A stretch of 10,109 nucleotides of DNA from Candidatus Latescibacterota bacterium (GCA_018656855.1 JABHYP010000714.1:1-10109), one strand, 5' to 3'. Numbered from the stretch's first letter, positions 1 to 7,735 are shown. The notes: generated by a model from the sequence alone, not told the origin. A program made the numbers and translations.

Positions 1-531
1 CCTGAAGGGGGTAAGAAAGTGAATCGTCAGTTTAGATGCTAAAGGTTTTGCCTTGAAAGAACCTTGAATCCAGCACGGTACCACCGGTACATCGGCTATA
101 ACTGCCGCCATGCCTGCGCCTGATTTTGGTTTAAGAAATTCGCCTGTTTTAGTCTTTGTGCCTTCGGGGAATATCACAACCGCCCGGCCTTTCTTAAGAT
201 ATTTCATCATTGCCTTGAGAGCGTTTGCGCTGTGGCCTTTTCTGTCGACAGGGATTGCCTTTGTATAGCTGATGAACCAGCCAACGAGAGGGACTGGGAA
301 AAGTTCTTTTTTCGCAAAAAATGATACTTCCCGCGGCATTACGCATCCGAGGGCAGGGGGGTCTAAAATCGAAGCATGATTTGAAGCTATTATGACTCCT
401 CCTGTAAGGGGTATGTTGTTAATTCCTTTAATACTGATTCTGAATAAGAGTTTGTATATTATATAAGTAAAGTATTGGGCAAATCTAAAGAACGTTCTTA
501 TGTATGCCTTTTTACTATCTTCTTTCATCAT
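1..531 (-). CDS. plsC: 1-acyl-sn-glycerol-3-phosphate acyltransferase (PlsC family), C-terminus beyond window
   Basis: Transfers a fatty acyl chain to the sn-2 position of lysophosphatidic acid, giving phosphatidic acid at the inner face of the cytoplasmic membrane. The 177 residues visible carry the acyltransferase hallmarks: the catalytic block NHASILD at residues 51-57 (H-x4-D), an R/K-rich acceptor region around VDRKGH (95-100), FPEGT at 121-125, and the VPVVPCWIQG strand near 148-157. A hydrophobic, aromatic stretch at 14-31 probably anchors the protein to the membrane. The reading frame is open at base 1, so perhaps 30-60 residues of a usual 200-240 residue protein lie outside. The start is one of two adjacent ATGs (531 or 528). 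It overlaps the end of cmk by 17 bases, and the ribosome site is weak, so translational coupling to cmk is likely. cmk-plsC adjacency is common in bacteria. Family certain; exact acyl preference unknown. Confidence 0.93.
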   Translation of the reverse strand, partial: MMKEDSKKAYIRTFFRFAQYFTYIIYKLLFRISIKGINNIPLTGGVIIASNHASILDPPALGCVMPREVSFFAKKELFPVPLVGWFISYTKAIPVDRKGHSANALKAMMKYLKKGRAVVIFPEGTKTKTGEFLKPKSGAGMAAVIADVPVVPCWIQGSFKAKPLASKLTIHFLTPFR

Positions 532-1201
532 TTGTTCCACTCACAAGTGAAACAATAGCCTCAACCTGTTCCTCCAGAGCCATTCCGGTAGTGTCGATAA
601 CAACAGCATCTGGAGCCTTTTTCAATGGTGCAAGCGAACGCTCGATATTTGCGCGGTCCCTCTCAATAATTTCTTGTTTTAAATCGTCAAGCTCTACCTC
701 AACACTTTTCAATATCAACTCATCATATCTTCTTTTCGCTCTGACTTCTATTGAGGCGTCGAGATACACTTTAAACTCCGCTTCGGGGAAAACAACAGTA
801 CCGATATCCCTGCCCTCCATCACAATTCCGCCGTTCTTTCCGGCATCCCGCTGCAGAATCCACATGCGTTCCCGAACACATTTCATGGCACTCACCGCCG
901 AAACTGCCTGTGTAACATCCCTGTCGCGTATACGTTCCGACACGTCTTTATCGTTAAGTATGGTGCGTTGGATTCCGTTATGAAAAAACAATTCAACCTT
1001 TGATTGAGCAGCAACTTTCCCGACTCCCTCCTCATCATCAGGAGCAACGTCGTGGTTCAGCACATCAAGGGTAACAGCACGGTACATCGCACCGCTGTCA
1101 ATGTACATGAAACCTAGAATTTCAGCCACTTTATGTGCTGTGGTGGTTTTTCCCGCTCCCACAGGGCCGTCAATTGCAACAATCGGTTTTCGTGTATTCA
1201 C
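515..1201 (-). CDS. cmk: cytidylate kinase
   Basis: Phosphorylates CMP and dCMP to the diphosphates with ATP in the cytoplasm, recycling cytidine nucleotides from RNA and phospholipid turnover. The 228-residue length is normal. Visible motifs are the P-loop GPVGAGKT (12-19), IDSGAMYR (34-41, nucleotide monophosphate site), MEGRDIGTVVFP (128-139) and the lid/C-terminal motif ending in APLKKAPDAVVIDTT (191-205). By my alignment from memory, S36, R41, S101, R110, R131, R181 and R188 fall at the same numbers as the CMP-binding residues of the E. coli enzyme, but position 185, aspartate there, is asparagine here. The start is GTG at 1201, supported by AAGGA nine bases upstream; that site lies within the last codons of the preceding pseudouridine synthase gene, whose stop is only two bases before this start. 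Its end overlaps plsC. Confidence 0.97.
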   Translation of the reverse strand: MNTRKPIVAIDGPVGAGKTTTAHKVAEILGFMYIDSGAMYRAVTLDVLNHDVAPDDEEGVGKVAAQSKVELFFHNGIQRTILNDKDVSERIRDRDVTQAVSAVSAMKCVRERMWILQRDAGKNGGIVMEGRDIGTVVFPEAEFKVYLDASIEVRAKRRYDELILKSVEVELDDLKQEIIERDRANIERSLAPLKKAPDAVVIDTTGMALEEQVEAIVSLVSGTNDERR

Positions 1202-1203
1202 AA

Positions 1204-1938
1204 TTATTTATCCTTCGCAGAAGGCATTGCAGTTGCTTTTTTTAATATTTTTATCTCTTTGGATGTAAGCGGCCGGTAACTCCCTGGAGGAATCGCATCT
1301 GCGGTGATTCCTCCGAATGAAATCCGCTCAAGTGTGACCACCGGGTGTCCGATATGAGCAAGCATGCGCCGCACAAGGCGTTTACGCCCCTCGTGGATGG
1401 TAAGTTCAACAGTAGAACCGGTCTTGCTGCTTTCACTTATGACCATGTCTGAAGGTGCGGTGAGGCCGTCTTCAAGTATAACCCCATCTTTTAACTTTTG
1501 TATGTCACTTTTATTTACTCTGCCTTTAACATTGGCGCAGTAAACTTTTTTAACGCCGAAGGAAGGGTGAGCGAGGCGATGTGCCAGTTCTCCGTCATCG
1601 GTAAACAACAGAACACCTGTGGTATCGAAATCAAGCCTCCCCACAGAAAAAACGCCCTTCGTCTCACTCTCAAGAATATCGTATACGGTAGGTCTGGCGT
1701 GTGTATCACCTTTTGAGACGATAGCACCTGCGGGTTTATTCATCACATAATAGCGTTTTTCAGTATTTATCACAAGCAGGACACCATCAACAGTTACCAG
1801 AGCGTTATCAGGCTCCACGTGTATCGCAGGGTCGGTCACAACAGCGCCGTTCACAGCCACTCGCCCCTCGCGTATAATCTCCTCACCCTTGCGTCTCGAT
1901 GTATATCCGCTTACGGACAGGTACCTATTGAGCCTCAC
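1204..1938 (-). CDS. rluB: RluB/RsuA-family rRNA pseudouridine synthase
   Basis: Isomerises a specific uridine of ribosomal RNA to pseudouridine; RluB enzymes act on 23S rRNA at the position equivalent to E. coli U2605. The 244-residue protein has an N-terminal S4 RNA-binding domain (about 1-48, starting RLNRYLSVSGYTSRRKGEE) and a catalytic domain with the family motif GRLDFDTTGVLLFTDDGEL at 100-118, where D103 is the expected catalytic aspartate. KVY at 131-133 and the EGRKRLVRRML block near the C-terminus are also typical. The start is GTG at 1938, in the junction GTGA, so it overlaps the scpB stop by four bases and is probably translationally coupled. Its neighbours scpB and cmk match the arrangement seen in many bacteria, which favours RluB over RsuA or RluE; the target base is inferred, not shown. 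Confidence 0.92.
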   Translation of the reverse strand: MRLNRYLSVSGYTSRRKGEEIIREGRVAVNGAVVTDPAIHVEPDNALVTVDGVLLVINTEKRYYVMNKPAGAIVSKGDTHARPTVYDILESETKGVFSVGRLDFDTTGVLLFTDDGELAHRLAHPSFGVKKVYCANVKGRVNKSDIQKLKDGVILEDGLTAPSDMVISESSKTGSTVELTIHEGRKRLVRRMLAHIGHPVVTLERISFGGITADAIPPGSYRPLTSKEIKILKKATAMPSAKDK

Positions 1939-2603
1939 TGGTTGTTCGAAGTCTCCCTGGGTTTTGCGGTATGTTCTTCTTCGGGCGGGAATTCTGTTTT
2001 ACCGGATTCTGCAGATACCAAATCCATACCGGTAGTTAGAGAAAGCTGTTCAGGAGAGGTTTCCTCTATCTCACTGCCGTCAAACATAGAAGCGAGTTCG
2101 TCAGCTCCCGGAAGATCTTTTATGTCTTTCAATCCGAAATAACGGAGGAATTCCTTTGTTGTTCCGTAAAGTAGCGGTTTTCCAACAGAATCACCCCGGC
2201 CTTTTATCTCGCTAAGATCCCGATTCTGCAACGTTCGGACGGAAGCATCGGAATCAACGCCCCTGAGAGCATCGATTTCAGCTTTGGAAATAGGCTGTTT
2301 GTAAGCTACGATAGCCAGAGTTTCAAGAGCTGCGCGAGATAGTTTCGGCCTTGACTTCGTATGGAACAGCTTTTCGACAAAGATACCGTACTGAGGTATC
2401 GTCTCAAACTGAAATCCGCCCGCCATCTCAACTATTCTGAATGTATGTCCGCCGGCTTCATATCCGCTGTTGAGGCCGCCGATAATATCCAGCAGCTCCG
2501 GTTCCGCGAGTCCATCAATAATCTCGTACAGCTTTTCCGGCTCCACGGGAACGTCCGATGCGAAAAGAACAGCTTCAACTATTTTCTCTTTCATAATCTT
2601 CAT
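1935..2603 (-). CDS. scpB: segregation and condensation protein B
   Basis: Non-SMC subunit of the SMC-ScpAB condensin, which compacts and segregates the chromosome; ScpB dimers bind the middle of the kleisin ScpA. The 222-residue protein has two winged-helix domains (about 5-85 and 90-160). The second contains the most recognisable family block: LETLAIVAYKQPISKAEIDA (93-112), LRGVDSD (113-119), then KPLLYGTTKEFLRYFGL (142-158). The remaining 60 residues are an acidic, low-complexity tail, variable in the family. The start at 2603 has AAGGG close upstream; a second ATG three codons later (2594) is possible. The gene overlaps scpA by 29 bases and the pseudouridine synthase by four. Confidence 0.96.
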   Translation of the reverse strand: MKIMKEKIVEAVLFASDVPVEPEKLYEIIDGLAEPELLDIIGGLNSGYEAGGHTFRIVEMAGGFQFETIPQYGIFVEKLFHTKSRPKLSRAALETLAIVAYKQPISKAEIDALRGVDSDASVRTLQNRDLSEIKGRGDSVGKPLLYGTTKEFLRYFGLKDIKDLPGADELASMFDGSEIEETSPEQLSLTTGMDLVSAESGKTEFPPEEEHTAKPRETSNNQ

Positions 2604-3339
2604 CTGCCCTTTTTGTTAATATGATCCGACTGAACTGCTTTGACTGTCTGACACGAATTTTCCTCTTTTTAATAAGCTCGAGCATAGCGACAAATGTTAC
2701 TACTATTACAAGTCTCGGTTCGCCCTGAACCATTTTTAGAAAGTCAATTTTTCCGTCACGTTCGATAACTTCAAGGATTTCACGTTGTTTCATTTCCGGT
2801 GTTACGTTCATCAATTCAACTTCATGAGCCGATTCCTGCGGCACATTCTTAAGAACATCCTGCAATGCGGTAAGGAGGTCAAACAGTTCATAGTCTGGTT
2901 CAGTTTTTCTCTCCGCAATAAACTTTTCTATCCTGTTTTTTTCACCACCTCTCGGGAAAACACCACGTCGGGCATTTTCCTTCTCAGCCAGTTTTTCAGC
3001 AACTCCCCCGAGCTTCTCGTATTCAATTAAATAACGGATAAGTGTGCTTCGCGGATCATCTTCTTCAAACTCACCGGTATCGCTGCCGGGCGAAATAAAC
3101 AGGCTTCTTGATTTTATCTTCATCAGGGTGGCAGCCAAGACGATAAAGTCTCCTGCCATTTCGAGATTGATGAGTTTTATCAACTCAACATACTCAAGGT
3201 ATTCCCCCGCAATCTCAGAAAGAGATATTTCGTGAATATCAAGTTCTTTTTTCTTAATAAGATACAGCAAAAGGTCTATCGGTCCTTCAAAAACCGAAAG
3301 TTTGATTTGATAATCATCATCAGGCAAAAACGAAACCAT
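2575..3339 (-). CDS. scpA: segregation and condensation protein A (kleisin)
   Basis: Kleisin subunit that bridges the SMC heads and recruits ScpB in the bacterial condensin. The N-terminal helical domain is diagnostic: YQIKLSVFEGPIDLLLYLI close to the start, then LDIHEISLSEIAGEYLEY and the hydrophobic FIVLAATLMKIKSR helix. The C-terminal third ends in the usual winged helix (LIKKRKIRVRQSKQFSRI) that binds an SMC head. Two starts are possible. The ATG at 3351 has no ribosome site. The ATG at 3339, chosen here, has GGTGA five bases upstream and gives 254 residues, with an N-terminus length usual for the family. It is followed directly by scpB, overlapping 29 bases. The protein acts in the cytoplasm on the nucleoid; the smc gene is not in the window. 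Confidence 0.95.
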   Translation of the reverse strand: MVSFLPDDDYQIKLSVFEGPIDLLLYLIKKKELDIHEISLSEIAGEYLEYVELIKLINLEMAGDFIVLAATLMKIKSRSLFISPGSDTGEFEEDDPRSTLIRYLIEYEKLGGVAEKLAEKENARRGVFPRGGEKNRIEKFIAERKTEPDYELFDLLTALQDVLKNVPQESAHEVELMNVTPEMKQREILEVIERDGKIDFLKMVQGEPRLVIVVTFVAMLELIKKRKIRVRQSKQFSRIILTKRADEDYERENS

Positions 3340-3420
3340 TTTTTTCACCATTGTATTCGTGATGTATCGCAGAATCGGGGATCATTGAGGCAACAGTTCT
3401 GTCAGGTATTGTCGAGCACA

Positions 3421-3927
3421 TCAATATATTTTAAGATAGGTTCGCCAGGTGCTGTGAATATGCCCTTTATTGTGAAAGAGAAATGTTCTGATGTTTGGTT
3501 TTTTCGGTTGTTTTATTAGTATCATACCTGCAGTCTGGGGAGTCCGGTTCCCCTTTTTATTGTTGCATGCGGAACAGGCACAAACGAGATTTCCCCATGT
3601 TTCTTCTCCCCCGTGTGACCTGGGAATAATATGATCGACCGTCATGGGGCCATCATTTTCCCCACAGTACTGGCATGTTTTATGATCTCTCCTGAGTATG
3701 TTCTGCTTTGTCAGTTGAATATTCCATTTGTAAGAAATCCCGACATACATAAGAAGCCTGATAATCGCAGGAATGTCAAACGTCATAGTTACAGAGCGAA
3801 CTACAAGGCCGGTACTCTCAACGATTTCAGCCTTGCCCAACCACACCATAATAATCGCTCTTCTTGCGCTGCATGTTGTGAGCGGGGTATAGTTTTGATT
3901 TAAAAGCAGAACAGCGCTGCCCAGCAT
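3421..3927 (-). CDS. HNH endonuclease family protein
   Basis: A 168-residue member of the widespread small HNH nuclease family. An N-terminal domain (VLLLNQNYTPLTTCSARRAI, residues 6-25, and WLGKAEIVE near 29-37) precedes the HNH zinc finger: C85-x2-C88, the catalytic-type DHI with H99, IPRSHGG (101-107), N113, then C118-x2-C121 followed by NNKKGNRTP. All four zinc cysteines, the histidine and the asparagines are present, so a metal-dependent nuclease is expected. The role of this family is not settled; members often lie beside housekeeping genes and not in restriction loci. The start ATG at 3927 has AGGAG seven bases upstream, a strong site. It ends 81 bases before the chosen scpA start and seems to lead the condensin operon. 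Family certain, biological role unknown. Confidence 0.9.
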   Translation of the reverse strand: MLGSAVLLLNQNYTPLTTCSARRAIIMVWLGKAEIVESTGLVVRSVTMTFDIPAIIRLLMYVGISYKWNIQLTKQNILRRDHKTCQYCGENDGPMTVDHIIPRSHGGEETWGNLVCACSACNNKKGNRTPQTAGMILIKQPKKPNIRTFLFHNKGHIHSTWRTYLKIY

Positions 3928-3970
3928 GGCGTTTCTCCTGGCGTCATAAGAACTGCGCGGAATAAAAAAA

Positions 3971-3976
3971 ATTATA
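3971..3976 (-). promoter_or_regulatory. candidate -10 element of the HNH-scpAB-rluB-cmk-plsC operon
   Basis: On the minus strand this is a perfect TATAAT, placed to start RNA about 37 bases before the HNH gene's ribosome site and ATG. The bases 16-18 upstream match the -35 consensus poorly (TTACTT at best). A better -35-like word, TTGACT, lies at 4023-4028, with a poorer -10 (TAAATA) 17 bases from it. Either could serve; the region is very AT-rich, so chance matches are expected. Confidence 0.35.
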
Positions 3977-3989
3977 AAAGCTTCAATTC

Positions 3990-4050
3990 TTTAAAGTAAC
4001 TATTTACTAAAATTTATGTACTCAGTCAAGTCGAAAATTATTACTTTAAA
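3990..4050. repeat. 10-base inverted repeat upstream of the HNH gene
   Basis: TTTAAAGTAA at 3990-3999 is the exact reverse complement of TTACTTTAAA at 4041-4050, with 41 bases between. A third half-site TTACT at 4004-4008 makes a shorter hairpin with AGTAA at 3995-3999. The repeat flanks the candidate TTGACT promoter word and lies upstream of the HNH operon, so it could be an operator, but the low-complexity AT content makes chance plausible. Confidence 0.35.
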
Positions 4051-4133
4051 ACATTCTTTTTATATATCTGTTATCAGCCCGAATAATTTACAACAAATTT
4101 TTCACCGAAGTGGACGTTAATAATCGCTTTCCT

Positions 4134-5066
4134 TTATTGCGTTTCAGTTGCTAAAAGTCCTTCCACGTATGATTCGGCATCAAAATCGCGAAGGTCATCT
4201 ATACCCTCTCCGGTACCTATCAGCTTGACCGGAATACCCAGCTTATCAATAACAGAAACCACAATCCCGCCTTTCGCGGTTCCATCAAGCTTTGTGAGCG
4301 CTATTCCCGTAACATCCATTTCACGGTTGAATTTCTCAGCCTGGACAAGAGCATTCTGTCCGGTTGTGGCGTCAAGCACAAGAAGTGTTTCCTGCGGCGC
4401 GTCAGGTAAGGCTCTGTTAATAACCCTGCGGATTTTTTTAAGCTCTTCCATGAGATTGCGAGATGTATGCTGACGTCCCGCAGTATCAATGAAAACAATA
4501 TCGGTCGAGCGTGATTTGGCACGAACTATAGCGTCATAAGCAACAGAGGCTGCATCAGCTCCGGAAGAAGCCTTGATAAACTCCGAGCCTGAACGCTCCG
4601 CCCATATCCCGAGTTGTTCTGCCGCTGCTGCCCTGAAAGTGTCGCAGGCGGCTAAAAGCACTGAATAACCATTTTTTTTAAAGCGTTGGGCAAGCTTTCC
4701 AGTTGTGGTGGTTTTTCCGGTGCCGTTAACACCGACAACAATAATGACATGTGGTTTATTCCCTACACTGGTAATTCTGTTCGGTGTGCCAGTCCCCTTT
4801 ATAATAGCGAGAAGAGTTTTTTTCATCACCGAATAAGGTTCGGTTTCTTTTCTTTTTATAGCACCTGCATTGTTGCGGAGCTCTGAAACAACCATTTCAG
4901 TTGCATGTACACCAAGGTCTGCCCCAAAAAGAATTTCTTCAACTTCATCAAGCACTTTTTCGGTTATATTAGCGCCAAACGGCAGGATATTCTCAAGTGA
5001 TCCCAGGAGTTCGTTACGTGTTTTTGCCAGTGATTCTTTAATCTTTGAGAAAAAATTTGTCGTCAT
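4134..5066 (-). CDS. ftsY: signal recognition particle receptor FtsY
   Basis: SRP-family GTPase that receives ribosomes with Ffh/4.5S RNA at the cytoplasmic membrane and passes membrane proteins to SecYEG. The 310-residue protein has the helical N domain (about 1-90, with LFGADLGVHATEMVV at 46-60) and the G domain with every SRP-GTPase motif: P-loop GVNGTGKT (112-119), DTFRAAA (142-148), DTAGR (194-198), TKLDGTAKGG (258-267) and GTGEGIDDL (284-292). The long acidic A domain of E. coli FtsY is absent; short forms like this are common outside Enterobacteria. ATG at 5066 has AAGGAG eleven bases upstream, a slightly long spacing. The gap of 108 bases to the gene before it and 206 to the HNH gene after it suggest it may be its own unit. 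No terminator is visible downstream. Confidence 0.97.
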   Translation of the reverse strand: MTTNFFSKIKESLAKTRNELLGSLENILPFGANITEKVLDEVEEILFGADLGVHATEMVVSELRNNAGAIKRKETEPYSVMKKTLLAIIKGTGTPNRITSVGNKPHVIIVVGVNGTGKTTTTGKLAQRFKKNGYSVLLAACDTFRAAAAEQLGIWAERSGSEFIKASSGADAASVAYDAIVRAKSRSTDIVFIDTAGRQHTSRNLMEELKKIRRVINRALPDAPQETLLVLDATTGQNALVQAEKFNREMDVTGIALTKLDGTAKGGIVVSVIDKLGIPVKLIGTGEGIDDLRDFDAESYVEGLLATETQ

Positions 5067-5174
5067 ATTATTAACTGCTCCTTCGACACCTTCAGCATCG
5101 TTTTATTTCTGTGAAGAATAATAAACGATTACATATTAAATGGAAAAGTTTGAAATAATATACGGTTATAAAAC

Positions 5175-6611
5175 TCAGGTAGCAACTTCGATGCGGTTTT
5201 TTCCGGCTCGTTTGGCAATATAGAGGGCGCGGTCGGCGCTTTCAAGGAAATCCTGTGGAGTTTCGATACCTATCTGCGGTACGGCAGAAATTCCCATAGA
5301 AACTGAACTTAGTATCTGATCTTCATTGACTTTTAATAAGCTCTCATTAATCTTGACCCTGATACGTTCGGCCATAGTCAGTGTATTTTTAATATTTATC
5401 TGGGGAAGCAGAACGACAAATTCGTCGCCGCCATATCTGGCAAGCACATCGTTCTCACGTGATGCCTCCTGGAGACATTGACCGATTTTTCTAAGTACCT
5501 CGTCACCAACCGGGTGGCCGTATGTATCGTTAATCACTTTCAGGTCATCAAGATCGGCTACTATAAGTGACAGACAAGAACCATAACGTCGAAACCGTGC
5601 AAATTCCTGCTTAAGACGTTCATGAAAGGCACGGTGGTTTAACAACCCTGTCAAACCGTCGGTAAGGGCCAGAAGTTTAGTATCTCTGTGAAGCGCAGCA
5701 TTGGTAAGGACGTGTTCGATACGGTTTGAAATAAGGCTCAGAATTTCTTCAGTATCTTCTAATATATCTTCGGGAGCGCCTGATATACCGAGAATGCCGC
5801 AAATCGAATTCTCCATAAGGATTGGAATGAAAATATCGGACAGATTTTCAGCCTGTATTTCTGCATCTTTATCGCTGGTAGGAGCGGCACGGAATATTCG
5901 AACATTATAAGTACTTTCCACTTCTTTATTTGAAAGCTTTTCAAAAGCAGTTTTAACTCTGCCTTCCAAACTTTTATGTGTTTTTTTGGAAATAGTGTCT
6001 CGTGAATAAAACACCATTTCCCTGTTAATTTTATCGTAAAAGAAAAATGTATAGTATTTACCCGGAAGAATATCTGCAGTGCCAGCGAGAATTGAATCAC
6101 CAAGCGCGTTAATGTCTATTGAGAGATTTAAAAAAGCAGTCAGCCGGTCAAGTTTTAAAATATTATCAAAATGTTTTACCATTGATTCGCTTTCAGAAGA
6201 AATAGCTTTTTTTATCTTGTCTGTCATGGTATTAAAGCTATTTCTGGCGAGTGCCTGTTCCGTTTGAATGCGGATATCTGAAAAAGAAATCGGTTTCTGG
6301 ATGTACGATGACGCTCCATAATGCAGAGTTTCTGTTACCGAATCCTCACTTCCGAAACCTGTAACGACGATAATTTCGGAAATGGGATGTACTTTTTTTG
6401 ATTTTTTTACAATTTCTATACCTGAAATTGTATCCAGTTTCAGGTCGACAAAGAGTAAATCATACTCCATTTTATCCAGTTCACGAAGTATCAATTCACC
6501 GTCGGTCTGAAACGTTGACTCATACCCGATAAAATCAAAGAAGTCTTTGAAAAGTGTACAAATCTCAATCTCGTTATCAACTATAAGAATTTTGGGCTTT
6601 TTTCGAGACAT
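5175..6611 (-). CDS. response regulator with C-terminal GGDEF diguanylate cyclase
   Basis: Probable phosphorylation-controlled synthase of cyclic di-GMP. Residues 5-120 form a receiver domain: KILIVDNEIEI with D12, the phospho-acceptor D56 in LLFVDLKLD, T84 and K106 (IQKP). The second acidic-pocket residue is N13, with E14 next to it, a variation seen in working receivers. Residues about 125-300 are a mixed linker of GAF-like length with no motif that I can name; its sensory role is inferred. Residues about 305-478 are a GGDEF domain with DGLTGLLNHRAFHERL, the intact active site RYGGDEF (GGDEF at 394-398) and an inhibitory RxxD site REND at 385-388, so product feedback is expected. ATG at 6611 has GGAG seven bases upstream. 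No histidine kinase gene is in the window, so its partner is unknown. It follows the nucleotidyltransferase gene by 60 bases. Confidence 0.93.
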   Translation of the reverse strand: MSRKKPKILIVDNEIEICTLFKDFFDFIGYESTFQTDGELILRELDKMEYDLLFVDLKLDTISGIEIVKKSKKVHPISEIIVVTGFGSEDSVTETLHYGASSYIQKPISFSDIRIQTEQALARNSFNTMTDKIKKAISSESESMVKHFDNILKLDRLTAFLNLSIDINALGDSILAGTADILPGKYYTFFFYDKINREMVFYSRDTISKKTHKSLEGRVKTAFEKLSNKEVESTYNVRIFRAAPTSDKDAEIQAENLSDIFIPILMENSICGILGISGAPEDILEDTEEILSLISNRIEHVLTNAALHRDTKLLALTDGLTGLLNHRAFHERLKQEFARFRRYGSCLSLIVADLDDLKVINDTYGHPVGDEVLRKIGQCLQEASRENDVLARYGGDEFVVLLPQINIKNTLTMAERIRVKINESLLKVNEDQILSSVSMGISAVPQIGIETPQDFLESADRALYIAKRAGKNRIEVAT

Positions 6612-6626
6612 TAAAAACTCCAGCTA

Positions 6627-6656
6627 ATATTATCGGTAATAAATCTATTTATTCAA
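6627..6656 (-). promoter_or_regulatory. candidate promoter of the response regulator-GGDEF gene
   Basis: In the 60-base AT-rich gap before the gene, the minus strand shows TTGAAT (6651-6656) and TAATAT (6627-6632) with 18 bases between. Transcription would begin close to the ribosome site, leaving a leader of only about 9-10 bases. The match is moderate and the background is AT-rich; co-transcription with the gene upstream is equally possible. Confidence 0.25.
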
Positions 6657-6671
6657 TTATAATTAAATTAT

Positions 6672-7718
6672 TTATATTTTGCTAATTTTTTTTCTCAACT
6701 CCCTAATGGAACGTTCTATTACTCCCCCTGTTACAGAAAAAGTCCTGGGGAGCGTGTCAGCGGAAGACATAAAGATTAATGGACGTAGCATTCTAAGATT
6801 ATGGTAGCATACAACTCGTTTTGCTACAAATGAGCCGATCAATCCCGGCCTGAGGGCGCCCAAATCCCATACCACATCAAAATCACTGTCATCTAAAAGA
6901 GCTTTCAGCGCACTGGAAATAATTCCAAGTGCTTTAGATGTTCCCCATTCGGTCATGATTATTTTCGTATGTGCGGGGTCAATTTTGCTCGAAAAGTTCT
7001 CGATCACCCATGCTATATCGGCGAGCCATTTCGGCTTGTGGAAATATTCTTTTACACTATGCGCTACTAAATATGATAACAAATCTTCAGTAGAAAGATG
7101 TGATATATCGCACAAAATTATACTTCTTTCCCAGACAGCGTCAATTGATGGTTGAAAAAGCCTGCTGTTAACAGGGCTTGCGCGATTTATCAGGTCCCAG
7201 TGAATTTCAATCAAACGGGGCATGGCTTCATCAGTAAAAAAATTCATGTGGGAGCCGCTGAATGATCCCTGGTAATAGTACCCGTTTTCTTCAAGAACGT
7301 TTCCAATGTCCTCGACATCGGAAATTTTCACGAGAATATCAATATCTTCCATTACATTGAAAACGTTCCGGGCGCCTTTGGCAATCCTACTGTCACATCC
7401 CTTGAGCGGAATAAAGCTAAAACCGTACTTCTTAAAAAGGGAAGAAATTTCTTTGTATAAAGATAGCATGGATACTGTTTTTTGTATTTCATGTTTCATT
7501 ATCTTCCGCATTTGCGAAATGAAATCGTTGTCGGCTTTTTCCGCCTGTAAAAGACGGTCAATTAATCCGCCGGCAATCCCGAGGGCGGCTGCATTTTGCT
7601 GCAAGTATTCCCAGTCAATATCTCCGCGTATGATTTCATCTGTACGTTGTCGAATAAATTCGTCGTGACCTTGTATCGCCGCAAAGAAAAGCAGGAGATT
7701 TTCAGAATAGTATTTCAT
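6672..7718 (-). CDS. uncharacterised nucleotidyltransferase-fold protein (NTP_transf_5-like)
   Basis: A 348-residue protein that matches, by pattern, the uncharacterised polymerase-beta-fold nucleotidyltransferase family. The central signature is PLKG (104-107) followed by MEDIDILVKISDVEDIGNVL (123-142), where D125 and D127 would be the metal ligands, then EENGYY (143-148). IEIHWDL at 170-176 supplies the usual third conserved strand, and DLLSYLVAHSVKEYFHKPKW plus LADIAWVIE (212-240) match the family's helical C-terminal part. The substrate is unknown; relatives often lie near polysaccharide loci. There is no signal peptide. The ATG at 7718 (GAG seven bases upstream) is preferred to an in-frame TTG four codons earlier at 7730, which has no ribosome site. 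It precedes the response regulator-GGDEF gene by 60 bases on the same strand, so they may share a transcript. Confidence 0.75.
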   Translation of the reverse strand: MKYYSENLLLFFAAIQGHDEFIRQRTDEIIRGDIDWEYLQQNAAALGIAGGLIDRLLQAEKADNDFISQMRKIMKHEIQKTVSMLSLYKEISSLFKKYGFSFIPLKGCDSRIAKGARNVFNVMEDIDILVKISDVEDIGNVLEENGYYYQGSFSGSHMNFFTDEAMPRLIEIHWDLINRASPVNSRLFQPSIDAVWERSIILCDISHLSTEDLLSYLVAHSVKEYFHKPKWLADIAWVIENFSSKIDPAHTKIIMTEWGTSKALGIISSALKALLDDSDFDVVWDLGALRPGLIGSFVAKRVVCYHNLRMLRPLIFMSSADTLPRTFSVTGGVIERSIRELRKKISKI

Positions 7719-7735
7719 AGATCGGCTCAAAATTT

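Noticed and set aside
504..983. Plus-strand reading frame of 159 codons
   Set aside because: It is the complement of cmk, serine- and threonine-rich with no known motifs; cmk on the other strand is unmistakable.
4090..4125. Hairpin CAC-TTCG-GTG downstream of ftsY as a terminator
   Set aside because: Only three base pairs, with no U-run after it in the ftsY direction.
5063..5098. 11-codon leader-like frame overlapping the ftsY start
   Set aside because: Too short, without a ribosome site or attenuator structure. Its sequence includes the ftsY ribosome site, so the overlap is likely chance.
7306..7668. Plus-strand frame of 120 codons within the nucleotidyltransferase gene
   Set aside because: Shadow of the minus-strand gene, whose DID metal site and conserved C-terminal part are clear.
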